The notes beneath the pieces were generated by a model. The model saw only the letters and a program-made list of their open reading frames with translations, searched no databases and was not told the DNA's origin. DNA of 40,697 nt from Nitrospinota bacterium (GTDB taxonomy: Bacteria > Nitrospinota > Nitrospinia > Nitrospinales > VA-1), in contig WAHY01000005.1 of NCBI GenBank assembly GCA_009873635.1, positions 1 through 40,697 of the forward strand, in the 5' to 3' direction. A program made the translations under genes and the position numbers. Below, piece after piece: positions 33,392-40,697 of this stretch (its first letter is position 1; each line of letters begins with the position of its first letter).

Positions 33392-33427
33392 AACCAGCCG
33401 CATTGATTTCTGGCGGCTGGTTTATTT
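33391..33427 (+). terminator. Rho-independent terminator between fliN and fliO
   Basis: Stem AAACCAGCCGC with GCGGCTGGTTT around a short loop, ending in TTTATTT. It begins at the fliN stop and splits the flagellar cluster into two transcription units. Confidence 0.75.
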
Positions 33428-33530
33428 GCCCCATCCTCTGCATAATGTTTTACCCTGCCCATAACAAGCCCTGGTAGTCCCTCAACCTGTTTCAAAAAAA
33501 ACTGAAAAATATAATTACTTTGTTCCGTTT

Positions 33531-33546
33531 AGGTACAACCCTTGCA
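33531..33546 (+). promoter_or_regulatory. Second sigma54-like promoter upstream of fliO
   Basis: AGGTAC-N5-TTGCA with GG and GC exactly 10 bp apart. The -12 part is perfect; the -24 part keeps GG and AC. It lies about 70 bp before the fliO start, similar to the spacing at fliL. A hairpin TTTCATG...CATGAAA (33548-33569) follows directly. Confidence 0.5.
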
Positions 33547-33614
33547 ATTTCATGCTTTAAGACATGAAACTGTCGGTTTTTTGACTGAATATAAAATATG
33601 CAAGGGTGCTGAAA

Positions 33615-34916
33615 ATGAAACATGTTTTTAAAATTCAATTTTTGGTTGGAGTCTTTATTTTACTTTTCGCTTCTCTGGCTGGAGCAACCGGGAAATGGAG
33701 CTCACTCAACCTGTTGAAAAATGTAAAAACCAGTGAAGTGGACGATGGGTTCATTATCAGGCTCGAATTTGAAAAGCCTGTCGAACAATATATCGATCCG
33801 GTTTTTTTTGATAAGTCTGTTCAAGTCGATTTTCCCCTTGCCTATATAAAACCTGCTAAAAAATATTTTCCTGCTGAAAGTTTTGCGCTGACTAAAGTTT
33901 TTGCGGCTCAATATGACGCTGAAACGTTGAGAGTACGATTTCTTAAAAAAGATGGTTTGGATATTCGGGATTCCTTCAAACTCGCAAGCCAGGGAAGGTT
34001 TGTGATTGTCCGCCTGGACCATTTGGCAAACTCATCTACTTCGGAGGCCAGCCAAAGAACAGTAGAAGTTAAAGACAATAGTCTGATGAGTGATGATGAG
34101 CTTTCACGGTTTCTGGCCCAGGCATCTGAAAAAATTCAGGCTAAGGGTAGAAAAAATGTTACTGAATCTTCAGAAAAGAAAAAAATAGAATCAATCCCCC
34201 AACCTAAAAAGACCAATAATGTAAAAAATATTACCAGTGTTGAAGTGAACAGGGCTGGAATGGGTGTGGAGCCTATAGTTGAAAGGATTAGAAAAGCAGC
34301 TTTACCCGATTCTCAAGCAGAAAAAGTAGTTAATGAAAAAAATGTAGAAGGAACACCGGCTTCTAAAAAGAAACCTAAAAAGTTCTCTTTAAAAGATTCT
34401 CGTCCCACAGGAAAGCCCATTGAACTGGTTCCTTCAGGCATGAAAATGTTTTCCATGCTTGCTCTGGTTCTTGGTCTGATATTTCTTCTTTTTTTTGGGT
34501 TTAAAAAATTCGTGTTGAAAAACACTGTTTTTGGAGGTGGTGAAAAACTAGTGAACGTTTTGGGCAGTGGTTTTCTGGGGCCCAAAAAAAATATTGTACT
34601 GGTAGAGGTGGCTGGTGAAGTGCTGGTTCTTGGAATGTCGCAAGACCATATAGCTTTGCTCACGAGTATTACCGATGCGGAAAAGATTGAAGAAATCAAG
34701 AGTGCAGGAGAAAAAGGTGGTAGTGGATTGAACTGGAATCAGATAACCCGCACAAATGATAAGCCTGTTGCACAAACAGGAAAGGCCACAGAGAAGTTTT
34801 CAAATTATATGAAACAGTTTTCCGGATCTGAAAAGGGCAAAAAAGAAAAGTCTGTAGCTGATGTGAAAGAGCAGATCAGACAGCAAATGGGAAGGTTTAA
34901 AACCGCGAGAGCATGA
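33615..34916 (+). CDS. fliO: FliO-family flagellar biosynthesis protein with N-terminal AMIN-like domain
   Basis: 433 residues from ATG 33615, with AAGG nine bases upstream; GTG at 33606 is a minor alternative. A signal peptide (MKHVFKIQFLVGVFILLFASLAGA) is followed by a beta-rich periplasmic domain (about 30-140) that resembles AMIN domains (VDDGFIIRLEFEKPV). Next come a long Lys/Glu/Pro-rich linker, one membrane helix (about 280-300, MLALVLGLIFLLFFGFKKF) and the FliO domain (LVNVLGSGFLGPKKNIVLVEVAGEVLVLGM). Ordinary FliO proteins are 100-150 residues, so this is much larger. FliO helps assemble the FliP ring. Its stop overlaps the fliP start (ATGA). Confidence 0.85.
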   Translation: MKHVFKIQFLVGVFILLFASLAGATGKWSSLNLLKNVKTSEVDDGFIIRLEFEKPVEQYIDPVFFDKSVQVDFPLAYIKPAKKYFPAESFALTKVFAAQYDAETLRVRFLKKDGLDIRDSFKLASQGRFVIVRLDHLANSSTSEASQRTVEVKDNSLMSDDELSRFLAQASEKIQAKGRKNVTESSEKKKIESIPQPKKTNNVKNITSVEVNRAGMGVEPIVERIRKAALPDSQAEKVVNEKNVEGTPASKKKPKKFSLKDSRPTGKPIELVPSGMKMFSMLALVLGLIFLLFFGFKKFVLKNTVFGGGEKLVNVLGSGFLGPKKNIVLVEVAGEVLVLGMSQDHIALLTSITDAEKIEEIKSAGEKGGSGLNWNQITRTNDKPVAQTGKATEKFSNYMKQFSGSEKGKKEKSVADVKEQIRQQMGRFKTARA

Positions 34917-35659
34917 ATATAAAAAGAATAGGTCTATTCATATTTTTCATTTTAATTATAGGGGTTGTCCCTGCTGATGCAATACCTCTGCCTTCTCTTC
35001 AATTGGGCATGGAGGAAGCGGATGACCCGGAAAAAGTTTCCAGTGCTTTGCAGATTTTGTTCCTGCTCACTATTTTGACGCTGGCCCCATCTATTCTGAT
35101 CATGACCACTTCTTTTGCAAGAATCATTATTGTCCTGTCTTTTCTAAGGCAGGCGATGGGTACCCAGCAAACTCCTCCAACACAAGTGCTCATCGGGTTG
35201 GGTCTGTTTTTGACACTTTTTGTAATGGGGCCAACATGGAGTGAAATTAATCAAAAAGCATTGCAACCCTATTTGAATGAAGAAATATCCCAGACCGATG
35301 CTTTAAAGATGGCCGAAGCCCCGCTGAAATCATTTATGTTGGAACAAACCCGGGATAAAGATCTCTCGCTATTTGTAAGCCTTGGGGACGGGCAACAACC
35401 AGGAGATAGTGAGGTGGAGATGCAATCCTTAATTCCAGCTTTCATCATAAGCGAGCTAAAAACGGCATTCCAAATTGGTTTTTTGATTTATATACCTTTT
35501 TTGATCCTGGATATGGTTGTGGCCAGCATTCTTTTATCAATGGGTATGATGATGCTGCCTCCCGTACTAATTTCCTTGCCGTTCAAGTTGATGCTGTTTG
35601 TGATGGTGGACGGGTGGCATCTCATAGTAGGTTCACTGATTAGAAGTTTTGGAGGTTAG
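34913..35659 (+). CDS. fliP: Flagellar export apparatus protein FliP
   Basis: 248 residues. A cleavable signal peptide (about 1-23) is followed by membrane helices with the FliP signatures SFARIIIVLSFLRQAMGTQQTPPTQVLIGLGLFLTLFVMGP, FIISELKTAFQIGFLIYIPFLILDMVVASILLSMGMMMLPP and SLPFKLMLFVMVDGWHLIVGSLIRSF. It forms the core of the type III export gate with FliQ and FliR. It is translationally coupled to fliO by a 4-bp overlap. Confidence 0.97.
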   Translation: MNIKRIGLFIFFILIIGVVPADAIPLPSLQLGMEEADDPEKVSSALQILFLLTILTLAPSILIMTTSFARIIIVLSFLRQAMGTQQTPPTQVLIGLGLFLTLFVMGPTWSEINQKALQPYLNEEISQTDALKMAEAPLKSFMLEQTRDKDLSLFVSLGDGQQPGDSEVEMQSLIPAFIISELKTAFQIGFLIYIPFLILDMVVASILLSMGMMMLPPVLISLPFKLMLFVMVDGWHLIVGSLIRSFGG

Positions 35660-35665
35660 AGGCAA

Positions 35666-35935
35666 ATGACCCAGGCATTTATTATTGATTTTGCAATGGA
35701 GAGTATTAAAACCACTTTACTTTTATCAGCTCCCATGTTGGGTTTTGGTTTGGTAACGGGTCTTGCTGTCTCTATTTTTCAGGCGGTCACTTCAATTCAG
35801 GAATTGACGTTAACCTTTATTCCCAAAATTCTGGCGGTTTTTTTATCTGTCCTTCTGTTTTTCCCATGGTTGATGCAGTTAATGATCACTTTTACCTCCA
35901 AAGTTCTCGCAAACTTTCCTGAATACATTCAATAA
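35666..35935 (+). CDS. fliQ: Flagellar export apparatus protein FliQ
   Basis: 89 residues with two membrane helices. FMESIKTTLLLSAPMLGFGLVTGLAVSIFQAVTSIQELTLTFIPKILAVFL is the standard family core. It starts 6 bp after fliP and its TAA overlaps the ATG of fliR (TAATG). Confidence 0.97.
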   Translation: MTQAFIIDFAMESIKTTLLLSAPMLGFGLVTGLAVSIFQAVTSIQELTLTFIPKILAVFLSVLLFFPWLMQLMITFTSKVLANFPEYIQ

Positions 35936-36711
35936 TGGATATATTCAACCTCAATTATGCCGAGTTTGAAAGGTTTCTCTTTGTATTCTTCCGGGTAGGG
36001 GCCCTTATACTTTTTGTTCCAGTATTGGGGAGTCGTCAAATTCCCCGGGTATTGAAAGTAGGATTCATCTTCTTTATAGCGATTGTTACTTTTCCACTGG
36101 TCAAGAATCAACCATTGCCTGAACCGCGAGGGGTGTTCGAGCTGGCAGTTTTCCTGTCGATGGATGTGACCATTGGTCTTGCTATTGCCTATATTGCTCG
36201 TCTGATTTTTGCGGCGGTACAGGTTGCAGGAACAGTTGTGGATTTTCAAATGGGTTTTGGCGTTGTAAATGTTATTGACCCGCAAACAGAAGCGCAGGTA
36301 TCAGTCACTGCCCAATTCCATAACATTCTGGCAGTCTTGATATTTCTTGCAACCGATGCGCACCATTTCATCATCCAGGCTATTGTTGAAAGTTTTTTCA
36401 TTATCAACCCTGCCGAGATCAATTTTGCGAGCATCACTCCTGAATATATGCTGCATCTTTTTACTGGAACATTTACCACTGCTGTGAAAATTGCTGCTCC
36501 CATCATGGCGATTCTTTTCTTTCTCAGCGTCGGGTTGGGTCTGGTTGCCAGAACGGTACCTCAAATGAACGTGTTCATTGTTGGTTTCCCCTTACAAATT
36601 GGTGTTGGACTTTTAATGGTTGGATTGTCGATGTCTTTTTTCAGCATTCTGGTTCAAAACCAAATGTATGAGCTGCCCGTTAAATTCATAGGCTTTCTTA
36701 GAGGGTTATAA
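35935..36711 (+). CDS. fliR: Flagellar export apparatus protein FliR
   Basis: 258 residues with about six membrane helices. Typical blocks are FFRVGALILFVPVLGSRQIPRVLKVG, GTVVDFQMGFGVVNVIDPQTEAQVSVTAQF, and VARTVPQMNVFIVGFPLQIGVGLLMVG. It completes the FliPQR gate. It overlaps fliQ by one base and is followed 15 bp later by flhB. Confidence 0.97.
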   Translation: MDIFNLNYAEFERFLFVFFRVGALILFVPVLGSRQIPRVLKVGFIFFIAIVTFPLVKNQPLPEPRGVFELAVFLSMDVTIGLAIAYIARLIFAAVQVAGTVVDFQMGFGVVNVIDPQTEAQVSVTAQFHNILAVLIFLATDAHHFIIQAIVESFFIINPAEINFASITPEYMLHLFTGTFTTAVKIAAPIMAILFFLSVGLGLVARTVPQMNVFIVGFPLQIGVGLLMVGLSMSFFSILVQNQMYELPVKFIGFLRGL

Positions 36712-36726
36712 TCCTGAAAGGACAAG

Positions 36727-37794
36727 ATGGCTGAAGACAATAAAGACCAAAAAACTGAGGAACCTACATCCAAGCGGATTACCGATACTGAGGAAAAGGG
36801 TAACTTTGCCCACAGTAGGGAAATTAACTCTTCATTCATCCTTCTGGCGGCTCTTCTTGGATTTATGATTATGGGAGAGCAAAGCACCAGGCAGGTAATG
36901 ACTTCCTGGAACGGAATGTTTTCTGAGTCGTGGGCCCTGCAGTTGACTCCTCAGGAGTTGTACAAGGTGACTGTTAACTCCATGCAGGCTTTTTTGAAGA
37001 TTATTGGTCCTTTTCTGATTCTTGTCATGCTGGCGGGCCTTTTGTCCAACATTGTTCAAATTGGTGGTTTGCGCTTTTCTTCACATCCATTAATTCCCAA
37101 ATTTAACAAGCTAAACCCACTTACGGGATTTGGTCGAATTTTTTCTAAGAACTCTTTGATGGAGCTGTTCAAGTCCCTTTTCAAAGTTGGGATTATTTCA
37201 GTGATTTCCTATTTTGTCATCAAGTCACATTGGAAGGAAATTCCCCCTTTAATGGGCTTGGGTGTGGGGCAGATACTATCATTCATGGGTTTTGTTTCAT
37301 TAAAAATTATTTTTAATGTTTTGTTGGTCATGATTTTTCTTTCCCTGATCGATTATGCGTTTCAAAAGTTTACTTACCTTGAAAACCTTCGCATGACCAA
37401 GCAGGAAGTTAAAGAAGAAAGAAAAGAAACAGACGGTAACCCGCAAATCAAGCAACGCATTCGAACAGTACAAATGGAAATGGCTCGAAAACGTATGATG
37501 GCAGCCGTTCCTGAAGCAGATGTAATAGTGACCAACCCGACTCATATTTCTGTTGCGATAAAATATGATATGGAAAATTTTGCGGCTCCCGTGGTCGTAG
37601 CCAAGGGTGTTGGACCAATAGCTATGAAAATCAGGGAAATTGCCAGGGAAAACGATATTCCTCTAGTGGAAGACAAGCCACTCGCTAGAGCCTTGAACAA
37701 AACTGTGGAAGTGGGACAGATGATCCCGGCCAGTCTTTATAAAGCCGTGGCTGAAATTCTGGCCTATGTTTACAAACTCAAACATTCTCATTAG
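36727..37794 (+). CDS. flhB: Flagellar export switch protein FlhB
   Basis: 355 residues. The N-terminus DQKTEEPTSKRITDTEEKGNFAHSREI is typical, followed by four membrane helices and a cytoplasmic domain. The autocleavage site NPTH is present (IVTNPTHISVAIKYD, near residue 270), so the substrate-specificity switch should work. AAAGGA lies upstream of the ATG. It ends the fliO unit; a 160-bp gap follows before flhA. Confidence 0.97.
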   Translation: MAEDNKDQKTEEPTSKRITDTEEKGNFAHSREINSSFILLAALLGFMIMGEQSTRQVMTSWNGMFSESWALQLTPQELYKVTVNSMQAFLKIIGPFLILVMLAGLLSNIVQIGGLRFSSHPLIPKFNKLNPLTGFGRIFSKNSLMELFKSLFKVGIISVISYFVIKSHWKEIPPLMGLGVGQILSFMGFVSLKIIFNVLLVMIFLSLIDYAFQKFTYLENLRMTKQEVKEERKETDGNPQIKQRIRTVQMEMARKRMMAAVPEADVIVTNPTHISVAIKYDMENFAAPVVVAKGVGPIAMKIREIARENDIPLVEDKPLARALNKTVEVGQMIPASLYKAVAEILAYVYKLKHSH

Positions 37795-37954
37795 GTATGA
37801 AGTTTGCAATATATTGATTTTTAAAGGAATCGGGCCAGATTCCTCTGTCCCAACAACAGGGAGGGAGTGGGCCTAACGCCTTTATTTAAATAGGTTTTCG
37901 GGGGCTTAGGGTTCCTGAATGGTGTCAAACTTTTGAAAGGTTAATGACTGAATC

Positions 37955-40042
37955 ATGGCGCAGGCGGGTGTTGTAAAGTTTATTTCTCAAAGACCGCAGG
38001 AGATGATGGTAGCGGCAGGAATTGTCACTATTCTTGGAGTGATGGTGATGCCGATCCCAACAGTATTTTTGGATCTCCTGCTTTCATTCAGCATTACTTT
38101 TGCGTTGATTGTGCTCATGGTGGCGGTATTTATGCTTTCACCGCTTGAGTTTTCTGTATTTCCTTCACTTTTACTTATCATCACATTATTGAGGCTTTCT
38201 TTAAATATTGCATCTACCCGAATCATTCTCCTGAATGGCGACCGAGGAACAAGTGCGGCAGGGCAGGTGATCGAGTCTTTTGGTTCTTTTGTTGTCGGGG
38301 GTAATTATGTTGTCGGAACGGTCATCTTCATAATTTTAGTGATGATTAACTTTATTGTTATCACCAAAGGTTCAGTGCGTACTTCAGAAGTTGCTGCTCG
38401 TTTTACTTTGGATGCCATCCCCGGTAAACAGATGAGTATTGATGCAGATTTGAATGCAGGGCTGATTACTGAGCAGGAAGCACGCACACGAAGAAGAAAC
38501 CTTGAGCGAGAAGCGGATTTTTACGGAAGCATGGATGGTGCGATTCGTTTTGTACGGGGAGATGCCATTGCGGGTATTCTGATTACTTTGGTCAATATCA
38601 TCGGCGGTTTTGCTATTGGTGTTTTTCAGCAGGGTATGGAAGCCGGAGAAGCGGCTCAGGTTTATACGCTGCTAACCATAGGAGACGGTCTTGTTTCACA
38701 GCTTCCGGCACTGGTGGTTTCCACGGCAGCAGGCCTGGTCGTGACACGAGCTGTGTCGGACAAGAATCTCCCGGGCGAACTTTTAAAACAATTGCTGGAC
38801 CAACCCTACGCATTTGTTATTGCTTCATGCATTCTGTTTTTCTTTGGCCTGATTCCAGGTCTGCCGCATTTCCCATTTATTTTAATGTCTATAGTGGCCG
38901 GGCTTATTGCATTTTATAAAATCCAGAATAATAAACAGGTTGAGCTGAAACAACTGCGTAAAAAAGAAGACGAGGCCAAAGTGCCGCTTCCAGAAAAAGT
39001 CGAGTCCATTCTTCCTCTTGATGTCATGGAACTGGAAGTGGGTTATGAACTGATTCCGCTCGTCGACGCTGATCGAAATGGCGAGCTTTTGGAAAGGATC
39101 AAATCTATTCGAAGGCAGTTTGCTTTGGAGATGGGTTTCATAGTTCCGCCTCTGCATATCAGGGATAATCTGCAATTAAAATCAAATGAATATGCAGTGC
39201 TTATAAAAGGTGTTGATGTAGCGCGTGGCTCAATCATGATGGGAAGAATTTTAGCTATGAACCCTGGAACGACTGACCGGGAAATTGATGGTATAAAAAC
39301 GACTGAACCCACTTTTGGTTTGCCGGCTGTATGGGTGCCAAGTAATAAAAAACAAGAAGCGCAGGTGGCAGGTTATACCGTTGTCGATCCCGCTACAGTT
39401 ATCACTACACATATTAAAGAAACGATTAAACGCCATGCTCATGAAATCATGGGTCGGCAGGAAACCCAGGCACTTCTTGACAAGTTTAAAGAAACCAATC
39501 CTAAGGTGGTTGAAGAACTCATTCCTAACATTCTGCCATTGGGTAAAGTTCAGAGAGTTCTTCAAAATCTTCTCCGCGAACAGATTTCCATTCGCGATCT
39601 TAGAACGATTCTGGAAAGTCTATCCGATTATGCTTCGTTGAGCCAGGATCCGGATGTGTTGACAGAGTATGTTCGCCAAGGATTGGCCAGGCCCATAACA
39701 AAGCAGTATCAGTCAAATGATGGAACACTTTCAGTCATGACATTGGACAGAAGCATTGAAGATGCTATTGAGGGTTCCATACAAAGGACTGAAACGGGTT
39801 CATTTCTGGCGCTGGAACCGAATGTTGCTGAACGATTTTTAGCTCGCCTGAAAGCGATGATCGAAACAATTACTCCGAATATAGAAACATCTCCGGTCCT
39901 GCTGGCTTCTCCGGGATTGAGAATGCATATCCGGAAATTCACGGAACGTTTTTTACCGGATTTGGTTATCATTTCGCACAGTGAAGTAGCACCTTCGGTG
40001 CAGATTAAAAACCTGGGAATTGTGGATTTAAATGCGAATTAA
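37955..40042 (+). CDS. flhA: Flagellar export protein FlhA
   Basis: 695 residues. Eight membrane helices occupy about 1-320 with the FHIPEP signature region TSEVAARFTLDAIPGKQMSIDADLNAGLITEQEARTRRRNLEREADFYGSMDGAIRFVRGDAIAG. The C-terminal cytoplasmic domain forms the nonameric ring that receives substrate-chaperone complexes. The 160-bp gap before it may hold its own promoter, though I saw no clear one. It overlaps flhF by 11 bp. Confidence 0.97.
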   Translation: MAQAGVVKFISQRPQEMMVAAGIVTILGVMVMPIPTVFLDLLLSFSITFALIVLMVAVFMLSPLEFSVFPSLLLIITLLRLSLNIASTRIILLNGDRGTSAAGQVIESFGSFVVGGNYVVGTVIFIILVMINFIVITKGSVRTSEVAARFTLDAIPGKQMSIDADLNAGLITEQEARTRRRNLEREADFYGSMDGAIRFVRGDAIAGILITLVNIIGGFAIGVFQQGMEAGEAAQVYTLLTIGDGLVSQLPALVVSTAAGLVVTRAVSDKNLPGELLKQLLDQPYAFVIASCILFFFGLIPGLPHFPFILMSIVAGLIAFYKIQNNKQVELKQLRKKEDEAKVPLPEKVESILPLDVMELEVGYELIPLVDADRNGELLERIKSIRRQFALEMGFIVPPLHIRDNLQLKSNEYAVLIKGVDVARGSIMMGRILAMNPGTTDREIDGIKTTEPTFGLPAVWVPSNKKQEAQVAGYTVVDPATVITTHIKETIKRHAHEIMGRQETQALLDKFKETNPKVVEELIPNILPLGKVQRVLQNLLREQISIRDLRTILESLSDYASLSQDPDVLTEYVRQGLARPITKQYQSNDGTLSVMTLDRSIEDAIEGSIQRTETGSFLALEPNVAERFLARLKAMIETITPNIETSPVLLASPGLRMHIRKFTERFLPDLVIISHSEVAPSVQIKNLGIVDLNAN

Positions 40043-40697
40043 AAAATTTACAGCTAGCAACTATGCAATTGCGCTAAAGCAGGTAAAGCAGGAGTTGGGA
40101 GAAGATGCCCTTATTTTAAGTACCCGCTCTATCAAACCTCCTACGCCAATTGCGGGAAGAAGAGAAGCGACGCGTGTAGAAATCACTGCTGCTGTTGAAT
40201 ATTCCTCTCCTGTTTTAGAGCCTTCGGTTCAAGTCTCTGACGAACAGGATAAAAAGCCTTTACCGGAAAAAGGTGATGAGGAATTGAAATCGCTGATTTT
40301 CAACTTGTTAAGCCAGACGGATCAGGCACGATCTTTAGGGCTTCAATCGCATCAGTTTGATACCTATTCACATTTGATTGAGAATGGCCTGGATAATAAA
40401 TTGGCATCAAAAATTCTTCAAAAAACACTTGAGCAGAATCCGCAACCTGCTGATGGCTGTGGAAAAGAACCTGTAATGAGCTTAATGAAAAAGGTTGTTC
40501 CCTGTAAAGGAGAGATTGACCTCAGTGGCTATGGGCCTAAAAAGGTTGCGTTTGTTGGGCCTACAGGAGTGGGTAAAACCACTACGATTGCTAAAATAGC
40601 GGCAGAGTATGCGCTTCGTCGAGGACTCAATGTAGCTCTGATATCTCTAGACACATACAGATTGGGGGCGATTGACCAACTCAAAATTTATGGTGAG
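40032..40697 (+). CDS. flhF: Flagellar GTPase FlhF, 3' end outside the window
   Basis: 222 codons are present, open to the end of the window. The N-terminus MRIKKFTASNYAIALKQVKQELGEDALILSTR is typical of FlhF. A low-conservation B region follows, and the SRP-type GTPase domain begins with KVAFVGPTGVGKTTTIAKIAAEYA (P-loop) and continues to SLDTYRLGAIDQL. FlhF sets the position and number of polar flagella. The start overlaps the end of flhA by 11 bp, so the genes are coupled. FlhG is the expected next gene. Confidence 0.95.
   Translation, partial: MRIKKFTASNYAIALKQVKQELGEDALILSTRSIKPPTPIAGRREATRVEITAAVEYSSPVLEPSVQVSDEQDKKPLPEKGDEELKSLIFNLLSQTDQARSLGLQSHQFDTYSHLIENGLDNKLASKILQKTLEQNPQPADGCGKEPVMSLMKKVVPCKGEIDLSGYGPKKVAFVGPTGVGKTTTIAKIAAEYALRRGLNVALISLDTYRLGAIDQLKIYGE

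Noticed and set aside
37795-37954. Possible sigma54 promoter in the gap before flhA (AGGTTTTCGGGGGC)
   Set aside because: GG to GC spacing is 9 bp and the -12 box is absent; I do not call it.
1-40697. CRISPR arrays, tRNA and rRNA genes
   Set aside because: No spaced direct repeats, no cloverleaf-type sequence and no rRNA core sequence were seen on either strand by reading; a dedicated scan could still find a missed tRNA.

Overview
The window most resembles the chromosome of a marine, chemolithoautotrophic Gram-negative bacterium of the Nitrospinota (Nitrospina-like nitrite oxidisers). This is an inference from gene content. The window carries a two-subunit ATP-citrate lyase, the key enzyme of the reductive TCA cycle, with an unusually long large subunit. 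It also has a cytochrome bd-like membrane protein followed by several c-type cytochromes, one fused to a DMSO-reductase/ethylbenzene-dehydrogenase gamma-like heme b domain, as seen in nitrite oxidoreductase-bearing bacteria. LPS-type heptosyltransferases and a phosphate-selective-type porin indicate an outer membrane.

Layout. 45-1273: an IS3-family element (IS407-like) on the minus strand whose two frames are joined by a -1 frameshift site. 1475-3310 (-): a multi-pass membrane glycosyltransferase-like protein with C-terminal TPRs. 3597-6635 (+): a two-gene unit, an ATP-grasp / FMN alpha-hydroxy-acid dehydrogenase fusion with a CxxCxxCx4C motif at the junction, followed by an HpcH/HpaI-type aldolase homologue. 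6709-10976 (+): sigma70 promoter, aclB, aclA and terminator, followed by a degenerate DyP-like gene at 11168. 11968-16979 (-): a cNMP-binding protein, glycine dehydrogenase subunit 2, two GT9 heptosyltransferases, a 55-residue Trm112-like protein, and a PAP2 phosphatase that probably starts at ATT. 17144-19172 (+): a TIGR04282/CofC-like nucleotidyltransferase and hisD.

19220-25800 (+): a respiratory unit with a strong promoter, a leader of about 270 nt, a bd-like subunit, a di-heme membrane cytochrome, a mono-heme membrane cytochrome, a di-heme/heme b fusion and a rho-independent terminator. No CydB is present, so electrons probably enter from or leave to cytochrome c. 26015-27754 (-): rpoZ, a threonine aldolase and a small membrane protein. 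27986-29338 (+): an OprO/OprP-like porin. 29667-30953 (-): an ammonium transporter. 31373 to the window end (+): a flagellar export and switch cluster fliL-fliM-fliN, fliO-fliP-fliQ-fliR-flhB, flhA-flhF (truncated by the window). Two sigma54-like (GG-N10-GC) promoters precede fliL and fliO, and a terminator separates fliN from fliO.

The parts that look least described are the ATP-grasp/FMN fusion with its aldolase partner beside the ATP-citrate lyase genes, the altered active site of the long AclA, the heme-less DyP-like neighbour, and the CydB-less bd-like/cytochrome c complex. All family assignments come from reading the sequence by eye; no database search was run.
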